IMG/VR virus record: IMGVR_UViG_3300006033_000082
Coordinates: 1 to 31,137 of that record
DNA from: a virus
Direction: 5' to 3' (one strand)
DNA length: 31,137 nt
Shown here: positions 14,567 through 23,902 of the stretch, piece by piece
Position numbering within the stretch: the first letter of the stretch is position 1
Layout of the letters: each line of letters opens with the position of its first letter
Notes under the pieces: model-generated
Seen by the model: the letters and a program-made list of their open reading frames with translations, nothing else
Told to the model about the DNA's origin: nothing
Databases searched by the model: none
Translations under genes and position numbers: made by a program

Positions 14567-15121
14567 TTAGTTAAAGTCAATAAATGTAGCTGTCTCACCT
14601 ACTATTGAAGTAGTTAGAGTTGCGTCGATCGGGCTTTCATCCTGACCGTTCATGCAGGAAAGAGTTAACGTGTAGCTGTTCATGCCTTCGTCAGTCGGAG
14701 CAACACCGCTGTCAAACGCTACTTCAACCTTTGAATAAGGTCTACCGTTTTTATCAACTGAATTCCAACCGCTTAAGAAGCAGTTACCGTTTGAATCCTG
14801 CCGGATCACTGCAAGGCCGCAAGGGGCTGCGTCTACAATTGAGTTTTTAAACGCAATTAAAGCAGCGGTTTTCTTACTTGCCTTCATTACAATCTTCTGT
14901 GTCTCACCGTATGACGATCCCCCAGCACCCTCTTGAGTGAACTGGATACTGTCTATATCAGCCCCGACCTCTTGAAATTTAGTACTTGCATTCATAGTGA
15001 TAGCAGATACTTCACCGGAAGTGTAAGTAACGCTTGTGATGTTTGAGATCTCAGTTAGAAATACCTTGCTATTTCCTGCTGAATTTCTTGAACACGCCCT
15101 TGGATATTTAGTAATAGCCAT
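14567..15121 (-). CDS. Probable major tail (tube) protein
   Basis: 184 residues, predominantly beta, Ser/Thr/Ala rich, with an internal pattern expected of a tube protein: SVTYTSGEVSAITMN, FTQEGAGGSSYGETQKIVMKA, a single helix TAALIAFKNSIVD and a second beta sheet to the C-terminus. It lies next to the tape measure gene, although downstream of it instead of upstream. A hairpin precedes it in the 55-base gap. Alternatives are another tube-like baseplate protein or a head decoration protein. Confidence 0.6.
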   Translation of the reverse strand: MAITKYPRACSRNSAGNSKVFLTEISNITSVTYTSGEVSAITMNASTKFQEVGADIDSIQFTQEGAGGSSYGETQKIVMKASKKTAALIAFKNSIVDAAPCGLAVIRQDSNGNCFLSGWNSVDKNGRPYSKVEVAFDSGVAPTDEGMNSYTLTLSCMNGQDESPIDATLTTSIVGETATFIDFN

Positions 15122-15137
15122 ATTTAAATTTTTTTAA

Positions 15138-15156
15138 TATCGCTAAGATAGCGATA
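15138..15156 (-). promoter_or_regulatory. Hairpin before the tail tube gene
   Basis: TATCGCTA (15138-15145) and TAGCGATA (15149-15156) form a perfect 8-bp inverted repeat with a 3-base loop. On the minus strand A-runs, not T-runs, follow, so it is not a standard terminator. It lies 17 bases before the tail tube ATG and may protect or process the 5' end of that message. Confidence 0.5.
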
Positions 15157-15176
15157 CTTAACATAATTAACAATAG

Positions 15177-15356
15177 CTATTGTTGACGTCTTGTCATTAG
15201 ATCACAATATTTTTTATAATCTCTTCTAATAGTCCTTTCTGATAGAAATAACTTATTAGAAATCAATGTGATAGCTTCTTGTTTATCATCAGCCCATGCC
15301 ACCCGATTGTAAATATATTGCATTCGCTTGAAAACCAACGTGTTATCTTTTATCAT
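15177..15356 (-). CDS. Small helix-turn-helix-like protein
   Basis: 59 residues, basic. The segment QEAITLISNKLFLSERTIRRDYKKY (residues 26-50) has the spacing of a helix-turn-helix, with SERTIRRD as recognition helix. It overlaps the end of the tape measure gene by ATGA, which supports translation. A DNA- or RNA-binding protein in the middle of virion genes could regulate late expression; another possibility is a tail chaperone replaced by this small protein. Confidence 0.6.
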   Translation of the reverse strand: MIKDNTLVFKRMQYIYNRVAWADDKQEAITLISNKLFLSERTIRRDYKKYCDLMTRRQQ

Positions 15357-17794
15357 AAGTCCCCTGCTTTGCTAATTACTTCGACTTTTCTAACTCCTGT
15401 TGTAATATCTTTCGCTGAAACAACAACAGGTATTTGTTGAATTCGCTCAATCGCACTAAGTATGTTGTCGTTCATAGTGCTTATCTGAGCTTGCTGAGTG
15501 TCCGCCTGTTGAGTAATCAGCCCCCCTCTTGCGTATAGTTTACGGCCGCCTCCAGCTTCGTTGATTCTTGAGAGTTCGGGTAGAAACATTTTCGCACTAC
15601 GCTTATTTATAATGACCTCACCACCCTCTGCCTCAAAGCCTCCATGGCCGTTTACAGTAAAAGGTACGCCCCCATCAGCGTGGCTATTACCTTGAATTAC
15701 ACCACCTTCTGAAAACTTTTCTTTTGCTTCATTGATCTTTCGAACGTTAGCCATCCCGGCCGCCAACGCCGCTGCCGCCATCACGGGAGCTAGGACAAAG
15801 CCCACGTAAGGTATTTCCATCCCCCGGACGTAGGCCGCTTGGGCTGCCTGAATCGCTTGGATAACTGCCTGAGCGGTAGCGACTTGTTTATATTGCTTAC
15901 TTCCTTCACCGAATAGCGAAGCAATATCTTTAACAGTGTTGAACGTTCCATCGATCATTGCTTGATTACGCTCTTCGTTCAGTCTTCTTGTTTTATCGAG
16001 GTACTCCGCTTCGCTCATTTCCCGATTGTAGAACGATTCTTTTAGCGCATACTCCTGCTGTGTGAATCGGTCTTTGTCAACAGTAGCGAAGTAATCCACC
16101 TCCTGTTTTGCTAGCTCCGCTTTTTTGTTGAATGCAGTCTCCCAAGCCGCAAACGTACTATCGTCTATCTCTGTTACAAGCTGTTCATTATTAGCCTCAT
16201 TAGTTGATGCTATAAATTCTGCAAGCTCTTGTTCCTTGTCATATGCTAACTTCTGCGATATGTTATACCCCTCCTGCTGAATCTTTATTTTGTCCTCTTG
16301 AATTTTTTTATTCTTATCTGCCTGAACCTTAACCTCCTCCCGTGCTTTCGATGCAATATCGTTTGCCTCCTTTTGCCTTGCCTCCCAAGATTCTTTCCGT
16401 GCCGTAGCACTCATAAGTAACTCTTGTTCTTTTAGCTTAACTATCTCATTTTTAAGCTCGTTCATCCGGGTAGTCTGCTCCGCTGTTCGATCGCTACCGA
16501 GCTTAATTAATAGGTTAAGTTCACGCCAAGCATTCGCCCTATTTACTGCAATGTTAGCCTGCTCTAACTTCCTGAGTTCCTGAGTGCTAAGTCCGATCGC
16601 TTTCGCATATTCGAGCATAAAATTTTGTGCATCCTTAGTTCTTTTAACCTCTTGATTAAACAATGCCAACTGCTTATTCAACTTATCTGTCTGACTTTCA
16701 CCGTCATCCATTGCCCCAACTAACGCAATTACCCCTGCTGTTAGAACCACAACAGCAGCCGCAATCCACCCAATGGGACTGGCTGCAATGGCTGCATTCC
16801 ATAACCACGTTGCCGCCGCTGCTGCTTTTGCTGCAAGGGAAGCACTGCCGGTTACTACTGCGTGAGCTGCCTCAGCCTTAGTTTGCGCTGCTGTCGCAAT
16901 TGCATTATTGGTCTTAGCTACTGTGTTATAAGTAGTTATCGCAACATCCTTTATCTTAAGAGCTGTATTGACAACAGTCTTTTTACCTAGCGCATCTTCA
17001 ATTACAAATAGTGCTTGAGTTACAGCGACTAAGGAAGTCATCTTTTGCTGCACCTCCCCCAATATACCTCCCTGAATTCCAAGGACATCCGCAAATCCTG
17101 CAACCCCTTGAACTGTACCTGATATTACAGCAGCGGTTCCGGCGAAGGATTCAGCCATACCGACCGCTGCCCCTTTTGCCTGAGCTCGCATATCATCAAG
17201 TGATTCCCCTATTTCCCCGATCCTCGCATTTATAGCCTGAATTTCTTCAGTAGTTTTGCCTTGAAGCGAAGTGTTTTTTAACTCCCTGAGTTCTCTCTTT
17301 AAATCCCCGAATGACTTAACCGTTCCTTCGACTGCTGTATTTGCGGCTTCCATGTAATTGCCTACGTTCCCTCTGAAATTTTTTGTTGCAAAATCAGCTT
17401 CATTGATCTGCTTCTGCATATCAGCAATTGAGGCTGCTAGCTTTTTGCCTGCCTCAGAAGCAGGGGCTAACTTCTCATATTCAGCACGCATTTGAGAAAT
17501 CCTAGCCCGCATCCCTTCAAGTGATTCCTCGTTTGTCCGACTTACCTTTACTTCTTTCTCAATTTGAGAAAGATATTCTCTTTTCTGCTGTGCTAAATTT
17601 TTTTGCTGAGCTGTTAACTCAATTAATGACTGACGTTCCTTTGCTGTTAAGTCAGTCCCTTCTTTAATCTTTTTATTAAGTTCAGCCCTTGCTTTATTAT
17701 TAGCCGCAATTTGCAGCTCGATCGAACTAAGTGCCTCAGTCGGGTTGCCATCTGTAACAACCTTCACCCGATATAATATAGTTTGTTCAGCCAT
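15353..17794 (-). CDS. Tape measure protein
   Basis: 813 residues. Residues 1-300 are long coiled coil with repeated helices (RAELNKKIKEGTDLTAKE, YEKLAPASEAGKKLAASIADM), then a hydrophobic region (about 310-360, including WIAAAVVVLTAGVIALVGAM), a second coiled-coil region and another hydrophobic stretch near 670-700 (VGFVLAPVMAAAALAAGM). The C-terminal 120 residues contain GGVIQGNSHADGGVPFTVNGHGGFEAEGGEVIINKRS spread over 700-745, the usual end of Bacteroidota tape measures. It sets tail length (about 120 nm if the common 1.5 angstrom per residue rule holds) and helps DNA enter the cell. No G/GT chaperone pair is seen before it. Confidence 0.88.
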   Translation of the reverse strand: MAEQTILYRVKVVTDGNPTEALSSIELQIAANNKARAELNKKIKEGTDLTAKERQSLIELTAQQKNLAQQKREYLSQIEKEVKVSRTNEESLEGMRARISQMRAEYEKLAPASEAGKKLAASIADMQKQINEADFATKNFRGNVGNYMEAANTAVEGTVKSFGDLKRELRELKNTSLQGKTTEEIQAINARIGEIGESLDDMRAQAKGAAVGMAESFAGTAAVISGTVQGVAGFADVLGIQGGILGEVQQKMTSLVAVTQALFVIEDALGKKTVVNTALKIKDVAITTYNTVAKTNNAIATAAQTKAEAAHAVVTGSASLAAKAAAAATWLWNAAIAASPIGWIAAAVVVLTAGVIALVGAMDDGESQTDKLNKQLALFNQEVKRTKDAQNFMLEYAKAIGLSTQELRKLEQANIAVNRANAWRELNLLIKLGSDRTAEQTTRMNELKNEIVKLKEQELLMSATARKESWEARQKEANDIASKAREEVKVQADKNKKIQEDKIKIQQEGYNISQKLAYDKEQELAEFIASTNEANNEQLVTEIDDSTFAAWETAFNKKAELAKQEVDYFATVDKDRFTQQEYALKESFYNREMSEAEYLDKTRRLNEERNQAMIDGTFNTVKDIASLFGEGSKQYKQVATAQAVIQAIQAAQAAYVRGMEIPYVGFVLAPVMAAAALAAGMANVRKINEAKEKFSEGGVIQGNSHADGGVPFTVNGHGGFEAEGGEVIINKRSAKMFLPELSRINEAGGGRKLYARGGLITQQADTQQAQISTMNDNILSAIERIQQIPVVVSAKDITTGVRKVEVISKAGDL

Positions 17795-17798
17795 TTTT

Positions 17799-18452
17799 TT
17801 ACACTACTAACATTGATACCCAGTTACTTGCACCATCCGAGACAAACAGTCCCCACTTGTTACCCCCAGATTCGATCTGAACAGTAGCCGAGTTGTTAAC
17901 CGTACCTACTGCTGACTGAACCGTGTTAACACCACCCCCTGAGTTTGAGTTGATTACAATTACACGATTAGGGCACGAAGCAGGGTTAGGTAAAGTGATG
18001 ATCCTGTTAGATATATCACTTGCGTTTATAAGTGAATTAGTATAAGCATATACAGTTGCAGTCCCTGACACATTTGTAAGCAGTAAGCCGAGTGTGCCGT
18101 TAACTTCCAGCGTGCTAGCCGGTTCACTGTCAAGGCCAGCGTTTACGCTATACCCTCTAAGCTGTGTTGCTGCGAACTTTGCTCCGATAGCCAGTCTTTC
18201 AGTTCCCAACGGGTTATCTGGTGTAGTGTAGAATTTTCGCTCACTCGCTTGATTAGTCGAATAAGCATCTATGTTTACCGCTCCGGCTGAGGAGGTTACG
18301 TCTAACAATCCCCCTGACGTCGTGATCTTGTCAAGTATGTAAGTAGCAAGATCAGCAAGAGCGACCTTGCCCGATTCACTTAGTGCAAGATCATCTACGA
18401 TAGTGAATAATGCATCACTTGCAGTGATAGTATTTAAATCTGATACTCTCAT
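17799..18452 (-). CDS. Tail appendage-like protein
   Basis: 217 residues, beta-rich. The opening VSDLNTITASDALFTIVDD is typical of small Bacteroidota phage tail appendage proteins, and the C-terminal third (SGGGVNTVQSAVGTV, IESGGNKWGLFVSDGASNWV) looks like the head of a trimeric fibre repeat in which a Trp-containing motif is at the tip. It begins at the stop of the large tail gene (TAATG) and ends 4 bases before the tape measure gene. Role inferred from pattern and place. Confidence 0.6.
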   Translation of the reverse strand: MRVSDLNTITASDALFTIVDDLALSESGKVALADLATYILDKITTSGGLLDVTSSAGAVNIDAYSTNQASERKFYTTPDNPLGTERLAIGAKFAATQLRGYSVNAGLDSEPASTLEVNGTLGLLLTNVSGTATVYAYTNSLINASDISNRIITLPNPASCPNRVIVINSNSGGGVNTVQSAVGTVNNSATVQIESGGNKWGLFVSDGASNWVSMLVV

Positions 18453-20554
18453 TAGGTTACATCCTCCTCTTTTATTTTATAAGTAAAATCTTGAAACTCA
18501 ATACTTTCAGTTGATGATACTTGTAATTCATCAGTATCTGTTACCTTAATCCTGTTACTTGTAGTCCCTCCTCCGATTACGCTTACAGTATCTTGCGTTA
18601 TAGCTGCTGTTATGAACTTGCATTTAGCTACTAATGTATTGAGATTCAATGATATAGATTGCAGCGCAAACCAAGAATTAAACAAGCCCCAATAGGTTTT
18701 AAAATCATTTGCTGTATAACTGTTAAGGAAGTGTGTTAACTGACCAAATGTCAAGGTGCTTGTTATGTTAAGTTCTTTGCCGTAGTTCTCAAGATAGAAC
18801 TTTTCTTTGTATCCTACAACAATATCGTTGATCGTTTCACGTTCAATTGCGGGATACATTGTCCTATTTATATAATTAAACTTTACACTATCAGTAGACG
18901 ATAACATTCTAATACCTAATAACTTAACTATCTTTAAATTACTTTCAGTTGACCATTCTGGCAATACTCCTTCTTTCCTGTCTTGCTTTAGAATGACAGG
19001 TATCCGAGTAGCGTTAAACCCCATCTCTTTTGCGGTCGTTATTAACGTATCGCTTCCTTTTAGCTTGATATTATCTATCCCCTTTTCACATAACACATTA
19101 GTATTTGTTACTGTGACTATTGCGTTTTTTCTTTGCGAAGACTGATATTTATCGGCTGGCTCTTCGAGCGAATACCGTTTAGTGCTTTTACCTGAGCCTA
19201 CATAATTGCTTACCTCTGCCTCCTCGTCGAGGGTAGCCCATCTCCAATTCTGGCATACGTTTGAATAAAAGTTTTTTCTGCTTTCAATGTAGATGATTTT
19301 CATCACTTCATTATAGTAAAGCATTAAATCATATCTGTCTATTATCGCTTTAAGAAACTCCGCTTTTGTTATGTCAGAAGGGAGTACTTTATCAAACGTA
19401 ACTGTTTCGTTTTCAGCGAACCATTTAGATAATCTGTTAAACATTTTCCCTTTATCAATAGACAAAGAAAAGTAACTATTTGAACTACCTGTATTGCCAA
19501 CATATCCTTGAGCGTTTAATTGAACTTTAAACGTATCTCCTGCCTGCGTAGCCAGCCAATTAGTTCTAAATTTAACTGGAGTGTTAATGTAATTTACTCC
19601 TTCTTTAAAGACCACTTGCGTACTTGCTAATACAGTAGTATTTCTCAGCAATGAAAACGTAAAAACAATTTGCTTAACTCCTGATACGTTGGGTAAATAA
19701 ACCCCTGATCCTAAGACTATGTTATAAATATTTAAGTCTACTAATATTTGTTGAGTAATAGCTTGTAATAAAGGGACTGTGTAAATTCCGGTTAACACAT
19801 CGTACCCAGTCGCTCCGGTTACTGTGTCAAGTATTATTGTATTTGTAGAATTAATATAAGTAATAGTAGGTGGTACAACGAAGTTAACATAACTATCTCC
19901 TGTCGCTTCAAACTGGTCGGTAGTTGCATCTGCTGTACGCTCAATATCTCCTGCTCCGGTATACAAAAGAAACCGGTTACGAAGATCATAAAGTGAATTT
20001 GATTGAACCCTAATTCCTTTATCTTCAAACATTTGCTGTATAATTCTGCTTATTCTAACAGCCGGGTAACGCTCAACTATCTGAGTGTTCTCAACCTCAA
20101 ATGGTTGACCATACAGCACATAAGGGTAAACATAATCTAGTCCTCCTATTTCGCTATTTACTACGTTATCATAAGTGAGCGCATGATTTAACTTACTTAG
20201 ATTCACTGTGTTAAGTGCTTCGCCTTCGATCTCTTGAACCCATGCCCCGTTACCTGATATGAACTGAACAGGTATCGTTGCAATACCTTTCTTTATGTTA
20301 GCTGAATAAACCTGAATGTAACCGTTTAACTCATAGCCGTTTACGTACAGTATCGCATTAGGAACAGTACTAACGTCTGTGTTAATATCAGTCATCACCC
20401 CCAAAGCCCTTCTAAGTTCAGGGCTGTCTGGTAAATCAAATTGATCTGTCTTAAATGCAGACGCCCCGGATAACTCACTTTGTACAGCAAGTTCTAAGTT
20501 TATATCTTGCTGAGGTACAGGTATATTTATGTCATTGATCTTTAGACTTACCAT
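18452..20554 (-). CDS. Large tail / baseplate-like protein
   Basis: 700 residues, largely beta with some helices. The N-terminal SLKINDINIPVPQQDINLELAVQSE and the following insertion-rich region (to about 250) resemble large distal-tail proteins of Bacteroidota siphophages, and residues about 390-420 (WFAENETVTFDKVLPSDITKAEFLKAI) look like a hub domain. No enzymatic motif was seen. It lies upstream of the tape measure gene and overlaps the spanin-like gene by 7 bases. It may form the tail tip to which the appendage protein at 17799 binds. Confidence 0.6.
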   Translation of the reverse strand: MVSLKINDINIPVPQQDINLELAVQSELSGASAFKTDQFDLPDSPELRRALGVMTDINTDVSTVPNAILYVNGYELNGYIQVYSANIKKGIATIPVQFISGNGAWVQEIEGEALNTVNLSKLNHALTYDNVVNSEIGGLDYVYPYVLYGQPFEVENTQIVERYPAVRISRIIQQMFEDKGIRVQSNSLYDLRNRFLLYTGAGDIERTADATTDQFEATGDSYVNFVVPPTITYINSTNTIILDTVTGATGYDVLTGIYTVPLLQAITQQILVDLNIYNIVLGSGVYLPNVSGVKQIVFTFSLLRNTTVLASTQVVFKEGVNYINTPVKFRTNWLATQAGDTFKVQLNAQGYVGNTGSSNSYFSLSIDKGKMFNRLSKWFAENETVTFDKVLPSDITKAEFLKAIIDRYDLMLYYNEVMKIIYIESRKNFYSNVCQNWRWATLDEEAEVSNYVGSGKSTKRYSLEEPADKYQSSQRKNAIVTVTNTNVLCEKGIDNIKLKGSDTLITTAKEMGFNATRIPVILKQDRKEGVLPEWSTESNLKIVKLLGIRMLSSTDSVKFNYINRTMYPAIERETINDIVVGYKEKFYLENYGKELNITSTLTFGQLTHFLNSYTANDFKTYWGLFNSWFALQSISLNLNTLVAKCKFITAAITQDTVSVIGGGTTSNRIKVTDTDELQVSSTESIEFQDFTYKIKEEDVT

Positions 20555-21057
20555 CTCTTTGATAACGTTATGAATGCCCCTTTATTCGTCACTATCGTAC
20601 CTAAATCCCAAGACCTTACTGAGTATGAAGCAGTTATACCGTATCCTTCCCCTACGACTACTCCAACTGAGTACCTTGTGTTAGGTGTTATATTATTGAT
20701 AATCAAAGGTTGTCTATTGTAATAAGTTAACCCCCTGCTTAATAATCTATTATGATAAACAGTATCACGTAACGATATAAACGCAAGTGAATCATTCATC
20801 AAAGTATCTTCATAAATCACATATGAAGAGTAATCCTTGATGACAAATGCAGTATCAATGTGGGTTATAGTAGTCGTATCGTGATAGATAACCTTGTAAG
20901 GCTTAGGCACTTGAGTTATAACTCTAACAGTGTCAGTTGAATATACCGTATCGGTTATAGTAATTACTTTAGCATCAGGCTTTTGCCTTATGTTAAGCAA
21001 TACTATTACAGATAATGCAATTAGCATAATGCCAATGCTGACCGATTGCCTTCTCAT
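20548..21057 (-). CDS. Membrane-anchored spanin-like protein
   Basis: 169 residues: one N-terminal membrane helix (about 7-22, VSIGIMLIALSVIVLL), then a periplasmic part rich in Thr, Asp and Tyr (ITDTVYSTDTVRVITQVPKPYKVIYHDTTT split over 32-62) ending in a beta-rich domain (YSVGVVVGEGYGITASYSV). The layout matches small phage proteins of Bacteroidota (DUF6808-like) that follow endolysin genes. It overlaps the endolysin gene by ATGA. A role in disrupting the outer membrane is inferred from the neighbourhood; there is no coiled coil and no lipoprotein partner was found. Confidence 0.55.
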   Translation of the reverse strand: MRRQSVSIGIMLIALSVIVLLNIRQKPDAKVITITDTVYSTDTVRVITQVPKPYKVIYHDTTTITHIDTAFVIKDYSSYVIYEDTLMNDSLAFISLRDTVYHNRLLSRGLTYYNRQPLIINNITPNTRYSVGVVVGEGYGITASYSVRSWDLGTIVTNKGAFITLSKRW

Positions 21058-21482
21058 ATGTGAAAGTATTTGATCTTTCCATTTACGTGCTTAGCCCTCA
21101 ATACTTCTTTTCTGTTAACTCCTTGACGTGAGTAACTTACATGAACCCAAGTCGGTCTTGTGTCATCACCGAACTCCCATATCAACTGATCGAATATCAG
21201 ATTGTTACGTATGTAGTTGAATAACTTAGCGTTATCACTGCACACTAAATCCGCTGCCTCCCCTATTGTGTGCTGAGAATTCACAGCCCCTCCAACGAGC
21301 TGATTGATAATAGTATTGCGAAATCCCGACGATACCGTTATGGGCATACCTAACTCCTCCCTTGCAGGATCAAGTACTCTTTCGCACAGGGCTACTAAGT
21401 TGAATGTCTGCACATTAGAAGGGGTATTGTCAATTGACTTGTAACTTGTGTTAGTTAACTCTTTAATAGTGAAGTATTTCAT
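21054..21482 (-). CDS. Endolysin, M15 family D-Ala-D-Ala/L-Ala-D-Glu peptidase
   Basis: 142 residues, a complete single-domain Peptidase_M15_3. Zinc ligands are visible in SQHTIGEAADLV (His71, Asp78) and TWVHVSY (His114), with VSSGFR (50-55) supplying the conserved arginine. It would cleave peptide cross-links in the cell wall. No signal peptide is present, so release depends on a holin, and a holin-like protein is encoded directly upstream with an ATGA overlap. Confidence 0.92.
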   Translation of the reverse strand: MKYFTIKELTNTSYKSIDNTPSNVQTFNLVALCERVLDPAREELGMPITVSSGFRNTIINQLVGGAVNSQHTIGEAADLVCSDNAKLFNYIRNNLIFDQLIWEFGDDTRPTWVHVSYSRQGVNRKEVLRAKHVNGKIKYFHI

Positions 21483-21649
21483 ACCTTAAATATTGAATCT
21501 TTAACGTAAATTAATAGACCTGAACTTACAAGAAATCCCGACACCTCCGCAAAGGTAGCTTTGTTAGTGTATATCAGCACTACACAAATAGCAAGGATAA
21601 TCAGTCCTAGTATTGTGCTTTTGAAATTATTTAATATCCTGTCTTTCAT
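21479..21649 (-). CDS. Holin-like small membrane protein
   Basis: 56 residues. Two hydrophobic segments (about 13-28, ILGLIILAICVVLIYT, and 38-48, GFLVSSGLLIY) are joined by TNKATFAEVS and flanked by basic ends (MKDRILNNFK, KDSIFKV). The KATFAEVSGFL connector is a familiar feature of small Bacteroidota phage holins. It starts with TAATG on the stop of the preceding gene and overlaps the endolysin start by ATGA, the classical lysis arrangement. It forms the membrane lesion that releases the endolysin. Confidence 0.75.
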   Translation of the reverse strand: MKDRILNNFKSTILGLIILAICVVLIYTNKATFAEVSGFLVSSGLLIYVKDSIFKV

Positions 21650-22977
21650 TAGTTTAAGAAAATTGAGTTGGTCAATATCGTGATGGTTGTCTCAACAAAC
21701 TCTCTAGTGTTAGCAGTAATATTACGATCTTTTATAGCTACTCTAGAATCATTGTAAGTAACTATCTTACTGAACATTAACGATTTAACCCATTCGAGCA
21801 GTTCATTGCTGAAATATGCCCTCATTGAGATCTGGTTATTGTAGATAACTTTATTAGTGATCCTGTAACCTTCTGTTGAGAGATAAGTAAATTGTTCATT
21901 TGTGAATGAACTTTCAGAATCTGGAAAGTATAATCTATCAACCCCCCCTTGTAAGTTACGCCATTTCAGCATATTAGCAGTTCGGGCTTTTGTAAAAGAT
22001 TTAAAAATAGTAATAGGTTCACTAATCACTGTTATACCTGAGATCAGCTCTAACTTAACGCTGTAAACATTGTTCGGGTAAAACAAATAACTCTCTGAGT
22101 AATTAACAGTTACACGATAATTGTTTACTGTTACTGCTGTTACGTTCTCAACAGCCGTTGCACCCGACGTGAAAGTTCGGGTAATTCTTACCCCCACGGT
22201 TGGGAGTGAAGTAAGTGCCTGTAACTGAATTCGTTCACCTTCGTTCATTATGCAGTATCTGTTGGATAAGTTAGTTAACCACCTGCCTACGTTGATCGTG
22301 CTACACAGGTACGTATTAATTGATTCACTGTTATTCAGCACGTTATTGATAGCGTATGCCGTGCTGGTAGTTGCGATATTGCCTTCAATCAATACCCCTG
22401 CCCCGTTTTCATAAGTCTCTGTTAACGTTACATAATAACCCATTGATGCTCTTGTAGTTGCAGGAGACACAATTCCGTTTGTCGCAAGCTCGTCGAAGTC
22501 AGCCCCTGGAGTGTACTGTCCGTTTGTATAATCAATCTCCCCTTGCAGGATAGCACTAATATCAATAGTGAACTCACTGCCTACCTGATAATTACTAACC
22601 CCTGACCCTATTTTTATAGCTCCTGCCGTTCTGGTCACAGAATACTTTAACCGTAACTTGCTGATATTCTTAATAAACTGACCACTAGAGGCTGCTACCC
22701 CGGCATAGTTTATCTCGCTTAGTGTGAAGTTATTAGCAGTGACGTTAGTAATGATACTTTTCGTTTGATTAAGACCACTCCACCCGGTTGTTAATTCCAC
22801 GCAATCGCCATTCTCTAACCCGTGTAAAGCACTGGTTATCCGAAGTTTACCACCATCCGAGCTAATCGAAGTTGCTACCTTGGTAGTACCTACGACAGCT
22901 CTTGTAGTTGTAGCCTTATAAATAACAGGATTGAAAGCAGAATGTAGGCTATTAGGGGTTGTAGTAATCGTAATCAT
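21649..22977 (-). CDS. Structural protein with tail/capsid beta domain
   Basis: 442 residues. Residues about 45-105 contain RITSALHGLENGDCVEL, NQTKSIITNVTANNFTLSEI: the HGL..GD....NG....V...TF.L pattern that occurs in many phage virion proteins (annotated as FCCH-like). The remainder is beta-rich with no catalytic motif. The gene starts after a promoter in the gap at 22978-23030 and is followed by the lysis genes. It could be a tail tip, baseplate or head-fibre protein. Confidence 0.55.
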   Translation of the reverse strand: MITITTTPNSLHSAFNPVIYKATTTRAVVGTTKVATSISSDGGKLRITSALHGLENGDCVELTTGWSGLNQTKSIITNVTANNFTLSEINYAGVAASSGQFIKNISKLRLKYSVTRTAGAIKIGSGVSNYQVGSEFTIDISAILQGEIDYTNGQYTPGADFDELATNGIVSPATTRASMGYYVTLTETYENGAGVLIEGNIATTSTAYAINNVLNNSESINTYLCSTINVGRWLTNLSNRYCIMNEGERIQLQALTSLPTVGVRITRTFTSGATAVENVTAVTVNNYRVTVNYSESYLFYPNNVYSVKLELISGITVISEPITIFKSFTKARTANMLKWRNLQGGVDRLYFPDSESSFTNEQFTYLSTEGYRITNKVIYNNQISMRAYFSNELLEWVKSLMFSKIVTYNDSRVAIKDRNITANTREFVETTITILTNSIFLN

Positions 22978-22996
22978 AATGTTATGTTAAGTATTA

Positions 22997-23030
22997 CAAA
23001 GATAAGCTATTAAGATACTATTAGTTCAAA
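22997..23030 (-). promoter_or_regulatory. Internal late promoter
   Basis: On the minus strand TTTG (23030-23027), a 22-base spacer and TATCTTTG (23004-22997) match the Bacteroidota consensus. Transcription would begin near 22990, 13 bases before the ATG of the 442-residue protein, and cover the lysis and tail genes. Confidence 0.6.
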
Positions 23031-23474
23031 TTCCTGAGCTGTTTTTTTGATGAACTCCCCAAACAACTCTTCTTGATAATTATCACCTAAATATTCTTTG
23101 ATCTCCTGTTCATGATCTTTCAGTACCCTCGTTACAAAGTCAGTTCGATCAATTGAATTACCAGCAGTCCAGACCACGTAAGGCTTAGCCGGGCTTCCTT
23201 TTTCCTTTATTGCTCGTGCAATAAGAAACGCTATCGTATCAACGTCCTTACCGTTGCCTATGTTTTTGATCTCAATCCACTGCTTAATAGCTTTAATATC
23301 AGGCCATTTGCCGGGCTTCCTCCCAAAATTCACCCAATACAAATATGAATTCCCGATTATCGACCACTCGAGCTCACCGGATTCCTCAACGTGAATTGAT
23401 TCACTTGCCGCCCCGGTTGCGTTATGAAGCTGCCTTGCAAGCTCTGCTTTTAACGCATCGACTAAGAACTTCAT
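23010..23474 (-). CDS. HK97 gp10-like tail completion protein
   Basis: 154 residues from the ATG at 23474, preferred because it overlaps the upstream stop by ATGA. The sequence has KFLVDALKAELARQLHNATG, an amphipathic helix, and WVNFGRKPGKWP, which resembles the Y...E.G....P segment of gp10/neck proteins, followed by ARAIKEKGSPAKPYVVWT. Such proteins connect head and tail or terminate the tail. It is next to another putative tail completion gene, and both lie after portal. Confidence 0.6.
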   Translation of the reverse strand: MKFLVDALKAELARQLHNATGAASESIHVEESGELEWSIIGNSYLYWVNFGRKPGKWPDIKAIKQWIEIKNIGNGKDVDTIAFLIARAIKEKGSPAKPYVVWTAGNSIDRTDFVTRVLKDHEQEIKEYLGDNYQEELFGEFIKKTAQEFELIVS

Positions 23475-23902
23475 AATCCACAAGTTATAGTTAGCTTAAC
23501 CCCTGACACTCTGATACCCAACACCATATCGACCGATCCACCCCAATTGAGGTAGTCAGTCCTCCCCATATCGGTAACGTTTACCCCTGCACCAGTGTAC
23601 CCCTCCAACGCTCTAATAAACGTAAGTAGTTTAGTTTCAGCGTTATTCCACAAAGTCACCTCCTGCTCCGACTTTGTTTTGCTTGCATCAGCTTTGAGTA
23701 GTATAATAATGCTTTCAATAGTCATCGACACCTTACCCCCTGCTGAGTACGAAAAAATGGATTGAGGAGGAGTTGACCAAATACCGGGATATTGAGAATC
23801 TTTTTTAGCGTTAAACGGATTCTCATAACCGACATACTGAACACCCGTTAATCCGGCTTGCGTTGCTGCGTACTTTACCGCTGCTTCATATTTAGTTATC
23901 AT
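23471..23902 (-). CDS. Tail completion / terminator-like protein
   Basis: 143 residues, alpha/beta. An N-terminal helix (YEAAVKYAATQAGLTG) leads to a beta-rich core (KVSMTIESIIILLKADAS) and a helix (NAETKLLTFIRALEG), the order of small tail terminator folds. No catalytic motif. It overlaps the next gene by ATGA and the preceding 58-residue gene by ATGA, so the three are made together. Function inferred from order and size. Confidence 0.55.
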   Translation of the reverse strand: MITKYEAAVKYAATQAGLTGVQYVGYENPFNAKKDSQYPGIWSTPPQSIFSYSAGGKVSMTIESIIILLKADASKTKSEQEVTLWNNAETKLLTFIRALEGYTGAGVNVTDMGRTDYLNWGGSVDMVLGIRVSGVKLTITCGL

